A stretch of 64,000 bases of DNA from Cyathus striatus (lineage: Eukaryota; Basidiomycota; Agaricomycetes; Agaricales; Nidulariaceae). The DNA lies in NCBI GenBank assembly GCA_025738555.1, contig JAOVFP010000003.1, positions 3,596,001 to 3,660,000 of the forward strand, in the 5' to 3' direction. Shown here piece after piece: positions 37,087 through 47,249 of this stretch; the stretch's first letter is position 1, and each line of letters begins with the position of its first letter. Both the position numbers and the translations under genes were made by a program. The notes under the pieces were generated by a model. The model saw nothing but the letters and a program-made list of their open reading frames with translations. It was not told where the DNA came from and did not search any database.

Positions 37087-38378
37087 GGCTGTTGAAAATG
37101 GTGACTACCAAGTAGTAATTATGAGTCCTGAACTTGTAATGGGAAATGCATGCATCCAAGCAATGTGGGAGAAGCCAAAGGTTGCTGCAAGAATACTGAA
37201 CTTTGTCATTGATGAAAGTCAATGCATTAGTCAATGGAGCTCATTTCAACAAGAGTACTCACAGCTTGGGTTGCTCCAATATCTTGTCTCCAATAAGATC
37301 TCTATCTATGCTGCAATTACAATATTACCTGATTCCATATTGCAAGACATTGTCAGAATCTTGCAGTTTCACCCAGGGAATACAGAACATATATTACATT
37401 CAAATGCTTGATCAGAGATTTAGTTGAAAGTAAAGACAATGGAATACCCTGCTAATAGTTTTCATAACTTAGCTTTTGTAATTCCAGATGACTTTAAAGA
37501 GGGGGACCCACCTCCACTGAAATTCATAGTGTTCTTCAATAGTATGAAGGAATCAGAATGGGCAGCAAAGCATTTGAAAAGCTATCTTCCACCTTCACTA
37601 GAAGACAAGGTTCAATATTTTCACTCCACAATGACAGCAGACTACTACAAGGCAAACTTAGAAGCACTTTGCAATTCATCTATATGGGAACTCTGTGCAA
37701 CAGATGCCCTTGGAATAGTATGTTTCCATTATTGTTTGACAATGCTGAGAAATAATCTAAGCACTTACAGGGGATGGATTTTCCAGACATCAAACTCATT
37801 GTTCAGTGGAATGCAACTTGTGGGCTTTGTGCATTGTGACAATGATTTGGACAAGCAGCGAGGGAGCAAGGACAAGAAGGGATGGCAGTGCTTATTGTTG
37901 AGAAGAAAGACACTGTAGAAGGAAGATGTGCAAAGGATGCACACACCAAAATATGCAAAGCTAAAACACAAGTTGAAACAAAGAGAAAAGCACTCAAATC
38001 ACAGCAATCAACAAGGCTAAACAGATGGCCTGCCCTTGCTAACAAGGACATTAGCAAGAACATAGAGCATCCAGATGAAACAAGTGATCTTGAAGGGGAA
38101 GAGGAACTGCATAGCTTGGCAGTTCTTGACATGGGAGCTGGGAGTAGTGAGACTCATGTGACTTGGAGATGCTGGTGACCAACAATGAAAAGCAAGTCCA
38201 GTATGCAGGTTTTGATCAGGAGAGAAATGCTGGGCCTGATGTGATAATTCAAATGAAGAGAGATGTAACTGTCAAGCAAGGGTGTGCAATGGATGAGTAC
38301 ATCAATAGTGGTGAACAGGCTGAGCAAGCAAAGTGCCATTGCATGTTTCTTCAGATCTATTTTGGTAATGATCAATGA
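37087..38378 (+). pseudogene. RecQ-type DNA helicase, 5'-truncated pseudogene
   Basis: Starts in mid-domain with AVENGDYQVVIMSPELVMGN, then the motif II box FVIDESQCISQW. It continues through a stop-containing stretch near 37411-37424 into VIPDDFKEGDPPPLKFIVFF and SYLPPSLEDKVQYFHSTMT. After a 53-nt intron (from 37718, GTATGT) comes GMDFPDIKLIVQW. Motif VI reads CAL-TGA-Q-TGA-FGQAAREQGQ (37837-37870), where CALWQRFGRAARG is typical, so both stops fit TGG and CGA decay. A C-terminal tail ends with MFLQIYFGND. Motif I is missing. Such RecQ-like helicases are multi-copy, probably mobile-element-borne, in agaricomycetes. Confidence 0.8.
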
Positions 38379-38584
38379 TGTGAGTACCTTCAGCTGAGAC
38401 TGGTAAGAACAAAAATACTCACCTTACTTGTATCACCTTCACCAGTGTCTGATGACCATTTAAAATGTAATTCTACACAGTACTTTGCACTCCCCCCCCC
38501 CCTTCACCATGAATTCATGTGAATTTCACCTTCACATACAATATTCCAAAACCATCAAATTTAGGTGAAATTTCACATGAATTT

Positions 38585-38715
38585 CACATGAATATTAGAT
38601 GAATTATAGGCCATTTAGTACTGATAAAGCAAGTGATATTCATGTGAACTTCATGTGAAATTCACATGAATATTAGATGGATTATAGGTCATTTAGTACT
38701 GATAAAGATAAGTGA
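38585..38715 (+). repeat. Two-copy 78-bp tandem repeat
   Basis: CACATGAATATTAGATGAAT at 38585 recurs as CACATGAATATTAGATGGAT at 38663, each followed by TATAGG(C/T)CATTTAGTACTG. Embedded in an AT-rich spacer with many CATGTGAA/TTCACATG palindromic steps. Confidence 0.7.
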
Positions 38716-38865
38716 AATTAACATATTTATTAGAGGAATTGTATATCTTCTGATACCTATTTTGAATAAAAATGAAGCTCATTTAAGATATGTGATAAAT
38801 TATAGTGAAACAGAACTAATCATTTAAAGCTTTATACAAAAAGTCTACAACTTACAATTTGTAAT

Positions 38866-40010
38866 CTACATATACTCTTCCTCATCATCAAATAAATCAC
38901 TACTCAACCTTACCATTCTTTTTTGTTGCTTTTTCAATACATGCTGTGTGTGAAAAAACAACATTACATGCATAAACCAATTGAAATTTGATACAGTCAT
39001 TCTTTTGAGTATTGATTCAAATCCACCAAGCCAAGCATTGAGTTCACAAGCCTTTTATAATATTAATATTAAATACAATTTGGGGTATTTAAACTCACCT
39101 GTGTATTAAAAACTCTTTTGAAATATGGATTTCCATTACAATCATGATCAATTATTACAAGATTAGGAGCAGAACTATCATTAGGTGCAGGATTGCAGTA
39201 TGTGTGGCAAAGATCATCATCTACTTTATAGTTTGTATAGTGATAACTGTCAACAACAAATCAACTTGTTCCAAGCCATATATGATAAAGTGCATTGTTG
39301 ACAACATAACAAAGAACAAGACATGCTTTATCAATGCATATATATGCTGGCCATAATTCAAGATCAAGAAAAACCATATTTAAAAATTCTAAAATCTGTC
39401 TTGAGGATTCAGACTTAACAAATTTTTTCCATGCAATGATAACACCACATGAAGCACAAATTGTCTCTACACAGTAATAACAGTTTGGAGAAAAGTATGT
39501 TTTGTGAGTATTAAAATCATTGCTATTTTGTTCTTCATCATGTGGTTGATGAGTGTGATTTATTCTAGATAGCCAAGACAAATTCTCATTGTGATGTTGT
39601 AATGCTTGTCTTAGTCCAGAAAGACTTGCTGAGCTATAATTTAAACAGTGTTTATTCCATATTTCTTGATGAATTCCACATGCTTCAGTACCATGAACTT
39701 TCTGTCTGGTACAACCCTTCACATGGCACTTTGCTCCATAATGAATATTATGATGTCCACAGAATACGCCACATGGTGATTAGATACATTAGCAGAACAA
39801 CCTTCCATTGCACAGTGAACTGGTCCCATTAAAACACCATCAATAACTATCATTTTTACTGGAGAAGCCATTTCAGATGCTATGTTATTGTTTATATTCT
39901 CCATGGTATCTGCAGTTGACTTATGTGGTTGAGTACACTCTGCACAGCTGTGGTTTGAAGCCAGATTTATTCTTCCACTCTCTCCAAGATATTCATATGC
40001 TTTGAGGCAT
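38866..40010 (-). pseudogene. CxC5/CxC6 cysteine-cluster protein, decayed inverted copy
   Basis: Diverged relative of the protein at 47250-49608, on the opposite strand. It begins mid-protein at about 40010 (ACLKAYEYLGESG, then HSCAECTQPHKSTAD). It has IVIDGVLMGPVHCAMEGC, a frameshifted stretch to about 39720, then YCVETICASCGVIIAWKKF and PAYICIDKACLVL. A TGA (39258-39260) follows LGTS, then FVVDSYHY and NPAPNDSSAPNLV. After an intron the last exon (ACELNAWLGGFESILKRMT) stops at 38866. The stop fits CGA decay. The 5' part, including the CxC5 cluster, is missing where the mini-satellite at 40.1 kb begins. Confidence 0.8.
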
Positions 40011-40109
40011 GCTGACAGCCATTATTGATGAGATTACTGCAATTGCAGTAAAAGTGCTTAGACATCTGCAGGGGCAATTATGAAACAGCTTTATAGCTTG
40101 CAGTCCATT

Positions 40110-40930
40110 ATTGCAGGGAATGCTTCATATCTGCTTCTACCACCTGCTGTCATTGCTTCATATTTGCTTCACTATACTGCAGTATCTGCTTCAGGGTTGG
40201 GACATTTGCTTTATAGGTGAGCAGTAATTGCTTCAGGATTGTTTCAACCTGCAGTAATTGCATTATAATTGTTTCATGTATTTTCAGTGATTGGTTCAGA
40301 TTTGCTTCTTCATTTTGTAGTGATTACTTCATTATTGCTTCATATTTGCTTCAACCTCTTGCAGAACTTGCTTCATATATATCCTGTACATGCTTCAAAT
40401 TTGCTTCAACTCATTGCAGTATTTGCTTCATATTTGTTTCATCCTGTTGTAGTATTTGCTTCAACATTGCTTCAACCAACTGCAGTATTTGCTTCATATT
40501 TGCTTCACCCTGTTGTAGGAATTGCTTCAATATTGCTTCATCCCATTGCAGTATTTGCTTCATAATTGCTTCATCCTGTTGTAGTACTTGCTTCATGTTT
40601 GCTTCAACCTATTGCAGAACTTGCTTCATATATATCCTGTACATGCTTCAAATTTGCTTCAACCTCTTGCAGACTTGCTTTATATATTTCCTGTACATGC
40701 TTCAATATTGCTTCAACCCATTGCAGTATTTGCATCATGCTTGCTTCCTATATATCATGTACATGCTTCAAAACTGCTTCAACCCATTGCAGTATTTGCT
40801 TCATATATGCTGTACATACTTTAAAACTGCTTCATATTTGCCCTATTCAGTTGTAGAATTTGCTTCATATATTTTTGCACCTTCATGCTTACTTCAACTT
40901 GTTGTAGTACTTGCTTTATTTTTGCTTCAT
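40110..40930. repeat. Mini-satellite with TTGCTTCA core
   Basis: About 800 bp built of imperfect units of roughly 30-33 bp combining TTGCAGTATTTGCTTCATA, TTTGCTTCAACC and TTGCTTCATCC. A higher-order unit TATATCCTGTACATGCTTCA recurs at about 40378, 40627, 40686 and 40748. Long frames exist on both strands only because the unit lacks stops. Confidence 0.85.
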
Positions 40931-40944
40931 ATTTGTTACATATT

Positions 40945-41130
40945 ACAAAGGTGTGACAGGTGTGAAACATGAGAAAATGTAACAAATGAGACATGTAAGA
41001 AAGATGTGACAGGTGTGACACTTGAGAAGAGCATGACATGTATGTGATATATAGGAAAGGTGTGACATGTGTGACATATAATAAAAGTGTGACAGGTGTG
41101 ATATATAATGGGGATGTGACAGGGGTGGTG
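40945..41130. repeat. TGTGACA short array
   Basis: GTGTGACAGGTGTGA-type units of 15-25 bp. The same core is found, mostly in both orientations, in the array at 59925-60850. Confidence 0.75.
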
Positions 41131-41239
41131 TCAGCCAATTTATTCACCATTTGCCCTAGAAATATGAGTGCTAGCAATCATATTATCCAGGCAAAATTGA
41201 GTGCTGTTTTTATAAGGCATATTGAGTGAATGTAATGTA

Positions 41240-41800
41240 ATGGTGATCATTGGCACTCATTTAGTTATTATACTTCATTATTGGGCTGTAATATTATTGA
41301 ATAAAGGGGCACTCAAAAGTGATCATTTGAAGAATATTAGGTGGTGATCATTGGCACTCATTTTATTATTATATCTGATAACTAGACTATTGTGTTAGCT
41401 GAATATGGGGGCACTCAAAAGTGATCATTTGGAGAATATTAGGTGGCAATTATTGACACTCATTTAATTATTATACTTGATTACCAGGCTATTGTATTAG
41501 TTGAATATGGGGGCACTCAAAAGTGATCATTTCAGGAATATTATGAGGCAATCATTGGCACTCATTTATATATTACTTGTGATTACTAGGCTATTATATT
41601 ACTATAATATGGAGGCACTCAAAAGTGATCATTTGAGAAATATTATGAGACAGTCATTGGCACTTATTTATGCATTACTTGTGATTACTAGGCTATTGTA
41701 TTAGTTGAATATGGGGGCACCCAAAAGTGATCATTTTAAGAATATTAGATAGTGATCATTTGCACTCATTTCAATACTGATTATATTACTTTTAAAATGA
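41240..41800 (+). repeat. 102-bp satellite, five to six copies
   Basis: The landmark GGGGGCACTCAAAAGTGATC recurs with its C at 41310, 41412, 41514, 41616 and 41718, an exact 102-bp period. Each unit also contains GATCATTGGCACTCATTT and CTAGGCTATT-type sequence. Copies differ by scattered substitutions only. Confidence 0.9.
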
Positions 41801-41824
41801 TGTGGCACTCAAATGTATGCTATT

Positions 41825-42500
41825 TGTGACAATTGTGACGCGCGTCACGCATTTCCTGCGCATTACATTTGTCACGCCTCCATGCATGTCACAATTGTCA
41901 CATCATTCCCGCGCTCCGCATATTTCCCACGCATTACATTTGTCACGCCTTCACACGCGTCACAATTGTCACATCATTCCCGTGCCCCACATATTTCCTG
42001 TGCATTGCATTTGTCACATCATTTTCGTGCATCACATATTTCCCGTGTGTCACATTTGTCACACATTTCTTGTGCATCCAGTGCATTACCTATTTCCTGC
42101 GTTGTAAATATTTCCCATGCTAAGCATATGTTACGTTTCCCGCATGTCACACATTTGTCACGCTTTAACGCGTTTGTCACGCTTTAACGCGTTTGTCACG
42201 CTTTAACGCGTTTGTCACGCTTTAACGCGTTTGTCACGCTTTAACGCGTTTGTCACGCTTTAACGCGTTTGTCACGCTTTAACGCGTTTGTCACGCTTTA
42301 ACGCGTTTGTCACGCTTTAACGCGTTTGTCACGCTTTAACGCGTTTGTCACGCTTTAACGCGTTTGTCACGCTTTAACGCGTTTGTCACGCTTTAACGCG
42401 TTTGTCACGCTTTAATGTGTTTGTCACGCTTTAACGTGTTTGTCACGCTTTAACGTGTTTGTCACACTTTAACATGTTTGCCATGCTTTAGTGCATTTGT
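41825..42500 (+). repeat. GTCACG arrays including an 18-copy 19-bp satellite
   Basis: 41825-42150 is an imperfect array with CATTTGTCACGCC, CACAATTGTCACATCATTCC and similar. From about 42152 a clean satellite of TTTGTCACGCTTTAACGCG (19 bp) runs about 14 identical copies. Copies then decay from about 42415, with ACGCGT becoming ATGTGT, ACGTGT and ACATGT, until 42500. Each intact unit junction contains ACGCGT. The following 42530-43230 is AT-rich without a gene. Confidence 0.9.
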
Positions 42501-43259
42501 CATGTTTTTGAGATGTATCATATGTTTTTCATGCACAGTGCAACTTTTTAGCAAATATCACACTTTTCAATCAGATGAGATTTATCTATCTTTACAACTA
42601 TTCAAATTGTCATGGAAGTGGAGTAAGTATCTAATGGGTACAGAGTAAATTATAAATGCAGAGGAAACAATATGTACTTGTATAATTGGAAGACTTAACA
42701 TGGAAAATGACAATCAGAGTGTTGTGGAATTGTGGTGGGAATAAGAAACTAGAATTAAAGATGTAGAGTGTTTATGCAATTGGAATCTTAGCACTATTGA
42801 CAGAGCATGAGATATTTGAGAATGGGATAGTATGAGATATAATGAAATGACAAAGTAAAAACTATAATAAATGTTTTGTCTGAATATGAGAGATAATGAG
42901 GTTATCAAAGAACTGTAGTACACATGGATAACAAATAAGAAAGAATGGTGAATCTATGTGATTCCACATCACATCAAATTCACAAGTCTCAGTCATTAGA
43001 TGGTCATGATTCTTGTATCAACCATTGATTATTCTTATATTTCCAACACACATTATTGAGTGACATATATGCTTACTCTATATGATTACATGACACTTCT
43101 AGTTTCACTTCTCTAACATGTGTGATATAGCTTTAGCAGCATCAGATATGCTATGTCAATGAACACACATGGCATTTGATGGCATGGGCGATTTCTTCCA
43201 ATCTTCAGTGTGGGCTCAGTTTGCATGGGTGAATACAGCACCTCTTATCATGGGCGATC

Positions 43260-43865
43260 ACAGAATCCCCCTCCCCTCCTCTTATTGTGGGCAATCACAG
43301 AATCCCCTCCCCTCCTCTCAGCATAGGTGATTGTAATGCTAGCCCCTCCCTGCTGTGTAGAACAACAACACATAACTTCTTGTCCCCCATTTCGCTGCAT
43401 AGGACAACAACACACCACCCTTGGTCCCCTGTTTTGCAGTGTAGGACAACAACGCACCACCCTTGGTCCCCCAGTTCACAGCATAGGATGACAACACACA
43501 GCTCTGGTCCCCCTCCCTGCTGCATAGGACGATAACCACCACCTCTGGACCCCCCTCCCACTACGTAGGATGACACACATCTCCACCTTGGACCCCCTCC
43601 CTGCGGCCTAGGACGATGATGATGACCTCTGGACCCCCCTCCCGCTGCATAGGATGACACACATCTTCACCTTGGACCCCGTCCCTGCTGCATAGGATGA
43701 TAACCACCACCTCCGGACCTCCCTCCCACCGCATAGGATGACACACATCTCCACCTCAGACCCCCTCCTGCCTAGGATGACAACCACCACCTCTGGACCC
43801 CCTTCCTACCACATAGGACAATATGCATTGCCACCTGTCCACCCCCTCACTCCGCAGGACTTTAT
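43260..43865 (+). repeat. ~42-bp C-rich mini-satellite
   Basis: Units start CATAGGACAACAACACACCA / CATAGGATGACACACATCTC and recur at about 43398, 43440, 43482, 43523, 43564, 43607, 43648, 43691, 43733, 43772 and 43813. They are divergent copies with alternating variants (ACAACAACACACC against ATGACACACATCTCC), suggesting a higher-order 84-bp unit in the second half. Confidence 0.85.
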
Positions 43866-44215
43866 CATTGTGTCAAGTGGCACTCCGGCACTCTGCTTTT
43901 TCTCATCCCCTTCTTGTTGTGTCAAGTGGCACTCTGCCCCCTCTCCTCATTGTGCATCTCACTGCATTGAGTAGCAGTCCAGCGCTCTGCTTCTCATTGT
44001 GTTGAGCAATGCTCTCCCTCCCACCCTCCCCATGTTGTGCATCCACTCCCCACCCTCTTGTTGCGTCGCATGGTGCTCTGCTCCTCCCCACCCCCTTCTC
44101 ATTGTGTCATGTGGTGCTCTGCTTCTCCTCATTCCTTTCTTGTTGCGTTGAGTGGCACTCTGCCCCCCTCCCTTCATTGTGCATCTGCTCCCACCCTCTT
44201 GTTGTATTGCATGCC
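43866..44215 (+). repeat. GTGTCAAGTGGCACTC mini-satellite
   Basis: Divergent units of about 40-60 bp with TTG(T/C)GT(C/T)(A/G)AGTGGCACTCTG. It directly follows the 42-bp array. From 44216 to 44577 there is only spacer. Confidence 0.75.
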
Positions 44216-44577
44216 TGTCAATTTTTTGATGTTCTCTGCTTTGTGCAGAGGCTCTTTGGTTGCTTTAATTATAATTTTTGTCTTTCCTCTGCTTCAGCAG
44301 AGATATCCTTTTCTGTATTAGGTCCTGTGGCCTTCTTATCCTGGCAGTTGCCAGTGATGAGAACAGCAGGACCTATTTGGAACTTTGTGGAAGAATTTCA
44401 GTAATTACTTGTCAAGTAGTTATTTATAGTTTGAACCTGTGATGTGTCACAACTTGTAATATATAGAAACACCTTGGGGTTCAGTTCCCTTTCTTTCTTC
44501 CCTCATCTGAGTGCATCACTTAAGATCTGTCACTGCTTTTTTGCTCTTTTTACTTTACTGTTTTCTGCTCTTTTACC

Positions 44578-46770
44578 ATGGCACCTAGGTCTCTTAGATC
44601 TGCCACTGCTGCTGCATCTTCCATCCCTGCTACCTCCACCAGGTCCAGGACCAAGGATTCTGGGACTGCTGACACAACCAAGCCTCAAGCTTCTACCTCC
44701 AAGTCTAAGAGAGGAGGGCCAGCTAAGTCTGGAGGGGGGTAGGGGTGGGAGAAAGAGGAAGGGAGGGAAAAGGATTGTGAGTGACAATGAGGAGGAGGAG
44801 GAGGAGGAGGAGGAGGAGGAGAAGGAGAAGGAGGAGGAGGAAAGTGGGACAGGGGAGGAGGAAGTTGGAGTAGAAAGGGAGGGGGGGGAAGAGGGAAGGG
44901 AGGAAGGGGAAGAGAGGGAGGGAGGAGTGAGAGAGCAGGGAGGGGGGGCTAGAAAGAAGAAAATTAAGTGAGTAAAAGTGTATATTATTTTTAGTCATCT
45001 TATGTACTGGCAGGAAAAGCTCTGTTCAAAGACTCAAAGAAGACCAGCAAAATGAAGCTGCTGGAAAACCAAAGAGATTTACAAAGTATATTTTTTTATT
45101 CATATTCACATCTTTTCTCATATTGTTCTCATTTTTTAGAGTTGAAAAAATCTTAGAAAATAGCAATATTTCAGTGGCACCACCACCTCATTATTGTGAA
45201 CACTCAGGAACTGTTACACCAGCATCTATCCTTCAAGTACCTACTCCTCAAGATCCATTTAGTTCACTTTCAAATGAAATGGGACATCTGTTTAATGAGC
45301 ATGAGACATCGTTAGTATTTTCCTCACATCCAGGTCAAATTCAAGAAGAGGATATAGATTATGAGATTATTGAGACTACTCCCCAGAAGGCTACTGAAAA
45401 GCAGGGAAGATCCAGTTCTCCTGAGTCTCCCACTCTGAGTACTAGTAGCCACTCATCAAAGATTAGCTGAAGGTCTATTTCCCACAGTTCTGCATCAAAT
45501 AGCTAGTCTGCTTCTAGCCAGTCTGTGTCCAGAACTTCAACTAGGAGTTCTACATCTATGTCTGAAAAATCTGCAAGGAACAATGTACTTCAGAATCCTG
45601 AGCAATTTGAAAACTTTATAAGGCAATATGAATATTCCACTCCAGATGACACATCTATTGACCTTCAAGGAGCATCAAAGATTATTGGTGGGCACAGCTG
45701 TCAGAATGCACTTGGAAATATCTTTAATATTGGAGACAAAGATAAAATGATAGTTGATACCACTGATACACCTCCATCAACTGGAGTTATCAAAATTTAC
45801 AATGATCTTTTTAGTTCTCTCCCAATCTTTACATTCAGAAGAGTAGAGCTCCAGGTTTATCTGTACAAACTTCTGAAATATATAGGAACAAAGTACAAGT
45901 CCATTCAAGGTATTATTACTTTCTTGATTTCAAATTATCACTCTAAAATATTTACTATTTTCAGTATCTAATCCATATGTCTTTTTATGGGAAGATAATG
46001 GGTGGTCTTTAACTGGCCAATATTCTGAGCTTTTAGAAGATAAAGACCAGGAAGTTCAATGGGAACTTGATGAAGATAAATCTACATTTTGTAAGATTTT
46101 ACTTGTAAGTTTATAATTTATTTCAAGCATAGAATGTTACTTAATCTTAGATTAGGAGGGTCTTGGAACAACACCAGCTGCAAATATTTCTAATGTTCCA
46201 TCAGTATTTAGTGAAGAGGCTTCTACATCTTCAGCTTCTAAGTTAGGGGAATCTACTGAGGCTCAAAAGAGAATAATTGATTTTTTCAAAGTTCCTCTTG
46301 CACTACATGATCATGGAGCTGTTAGTATTCATCTTCAGTATGCTAAGTGGGTATTCATTGAGAATATCATTAAAAAGTTCCCTACTATGATTAGTGCTGG
46401 AAAATGGCAAAATAAAATGCCTCCTATTAGTGTTATTGCAACCATTTTTACATCAGTTCCAGCCTATTATAGATGGAAGGCTCTATTTAGCAAGCTTCCT
46501 AAATATCCTAAAATGGAGCTTTGGTTTGAAGGGAACCCAGATATCCCAGATTATGAAGTTTGGAAAGGAGAACCACAAACTCAGGAGGCATTGAAGATCA
46601 TTTTAAAGAAGTTTGGTAAAGAGGATAAGAAGCTTGCTAAGGAAAAAGATGAGGATAGTTCTGCAGATGACAATTATAAGAGCAAAGATAAGGGAAAAGG
46701 AAAGGAAAGAGTGAAAGAGAAAAGGAAGGATGGAAAGAGGAAGAAGAACAGAGGGGACAATAATTTGTAA
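44578..46770 (+). pseudogene. Unrecognised acidic, low-complexity multi-exon gene with breaks
   Basis: Starts MAPRSLRSATAAASS. A G-run near 44735-44745 shifts the frame. Then come basic (GGRKRKGGKRIVSDN) and poly-Glu segments, an exon ending at 44968 (GTGAGT) and short exons to 45065. A frame with VEKILENSNISVAPP follows, broken by TGA and TAG near 45467-45507 (CGA- and CAG-type decay). Next is a region with SSLPIFTFRRVELQVYLYKLL, an exon around 45965-46105 (NPYVFLWEDNGWSLTGQY), and a C-terminal exon (46150-46770) reading HLQYAKWVFIENIIKKFPTM and YYRWKALFSKLPKYPKMELW, ending in a Lys-rich tail. No known family is recognised. It resembles uncharacterised multi-copy basidiomycete proteins and lies upstream of, and in the same direction as, the CxC5/CxC6 gene. 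Confidence 0.5.
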
Positions 46771-46829
46771 GAATTTTTCCCAATGCCCTTTCATATTTTC
46801 AGTTAGACTTTTTTTTTCTATTATGATAC

Positions 46830-47060
46830 ATGCATGCTTTCAACAAGTATGTAAAATTGTACCATATTAAGTCTTACATTCTTTCAACAAGTTGTAAGAC
46901 TTGTACAATATTTTTACTTCAGTAGTACCTGTTTTTCATTTTTCTCAGTCTTACATCCTTTCAACAAGTATGTAAGACTTGTATAATATTTTTACTTCAA
47001 CAGTATTATTTTCTTGTGTTTTTTTATATAGCTATTCATGCTTTCAACAAGTATGTCAAG
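46830..47060 (+). repeat. CTTTCAACAAG degenerate repeats
   Basis: CTTTCAACAAGT at 46837, 46881, 46957 and 47041, with GTAAGACTTGTA.AATATTTT shared by two units. They lie in the 480-bp spacer between two same-strand genes. Confidence 0.7.
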
Positions 47061-47249
47061 TATGTATTATATGAACTTCAACAGTTTTACTTTTGTACTA
47101 TAGTTTGAATTCATATTCTGTTTGCTTTGCCTAACCTGCAAGAATAATAAGCTAACTTAAAAAATTTCAGTTTCTGGCACTATTTTATTTGGCTTTTTAT
47201 ATTTTATGGATTTATATCATGCATTCCTAAAGCATGGGCATCATCTACA

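Noticed and set aside
17240..38378. One split helicase gene made of the 17.2-kb and 37.1-kb pieces
   Set aside because: They are 20 kb apart with unrelated elements between them; these helicases are multi-copy, so two separate remnants are more likely.
40217..40972. 250-codon Cys-rich frame
   Set aside because: It is the translation of the TTGCTTCA mini-satellite.
42152..42500. CRISPR array
   Set aside because: Units are contiguous 19-mers with no spacers, and the genome is fungal.
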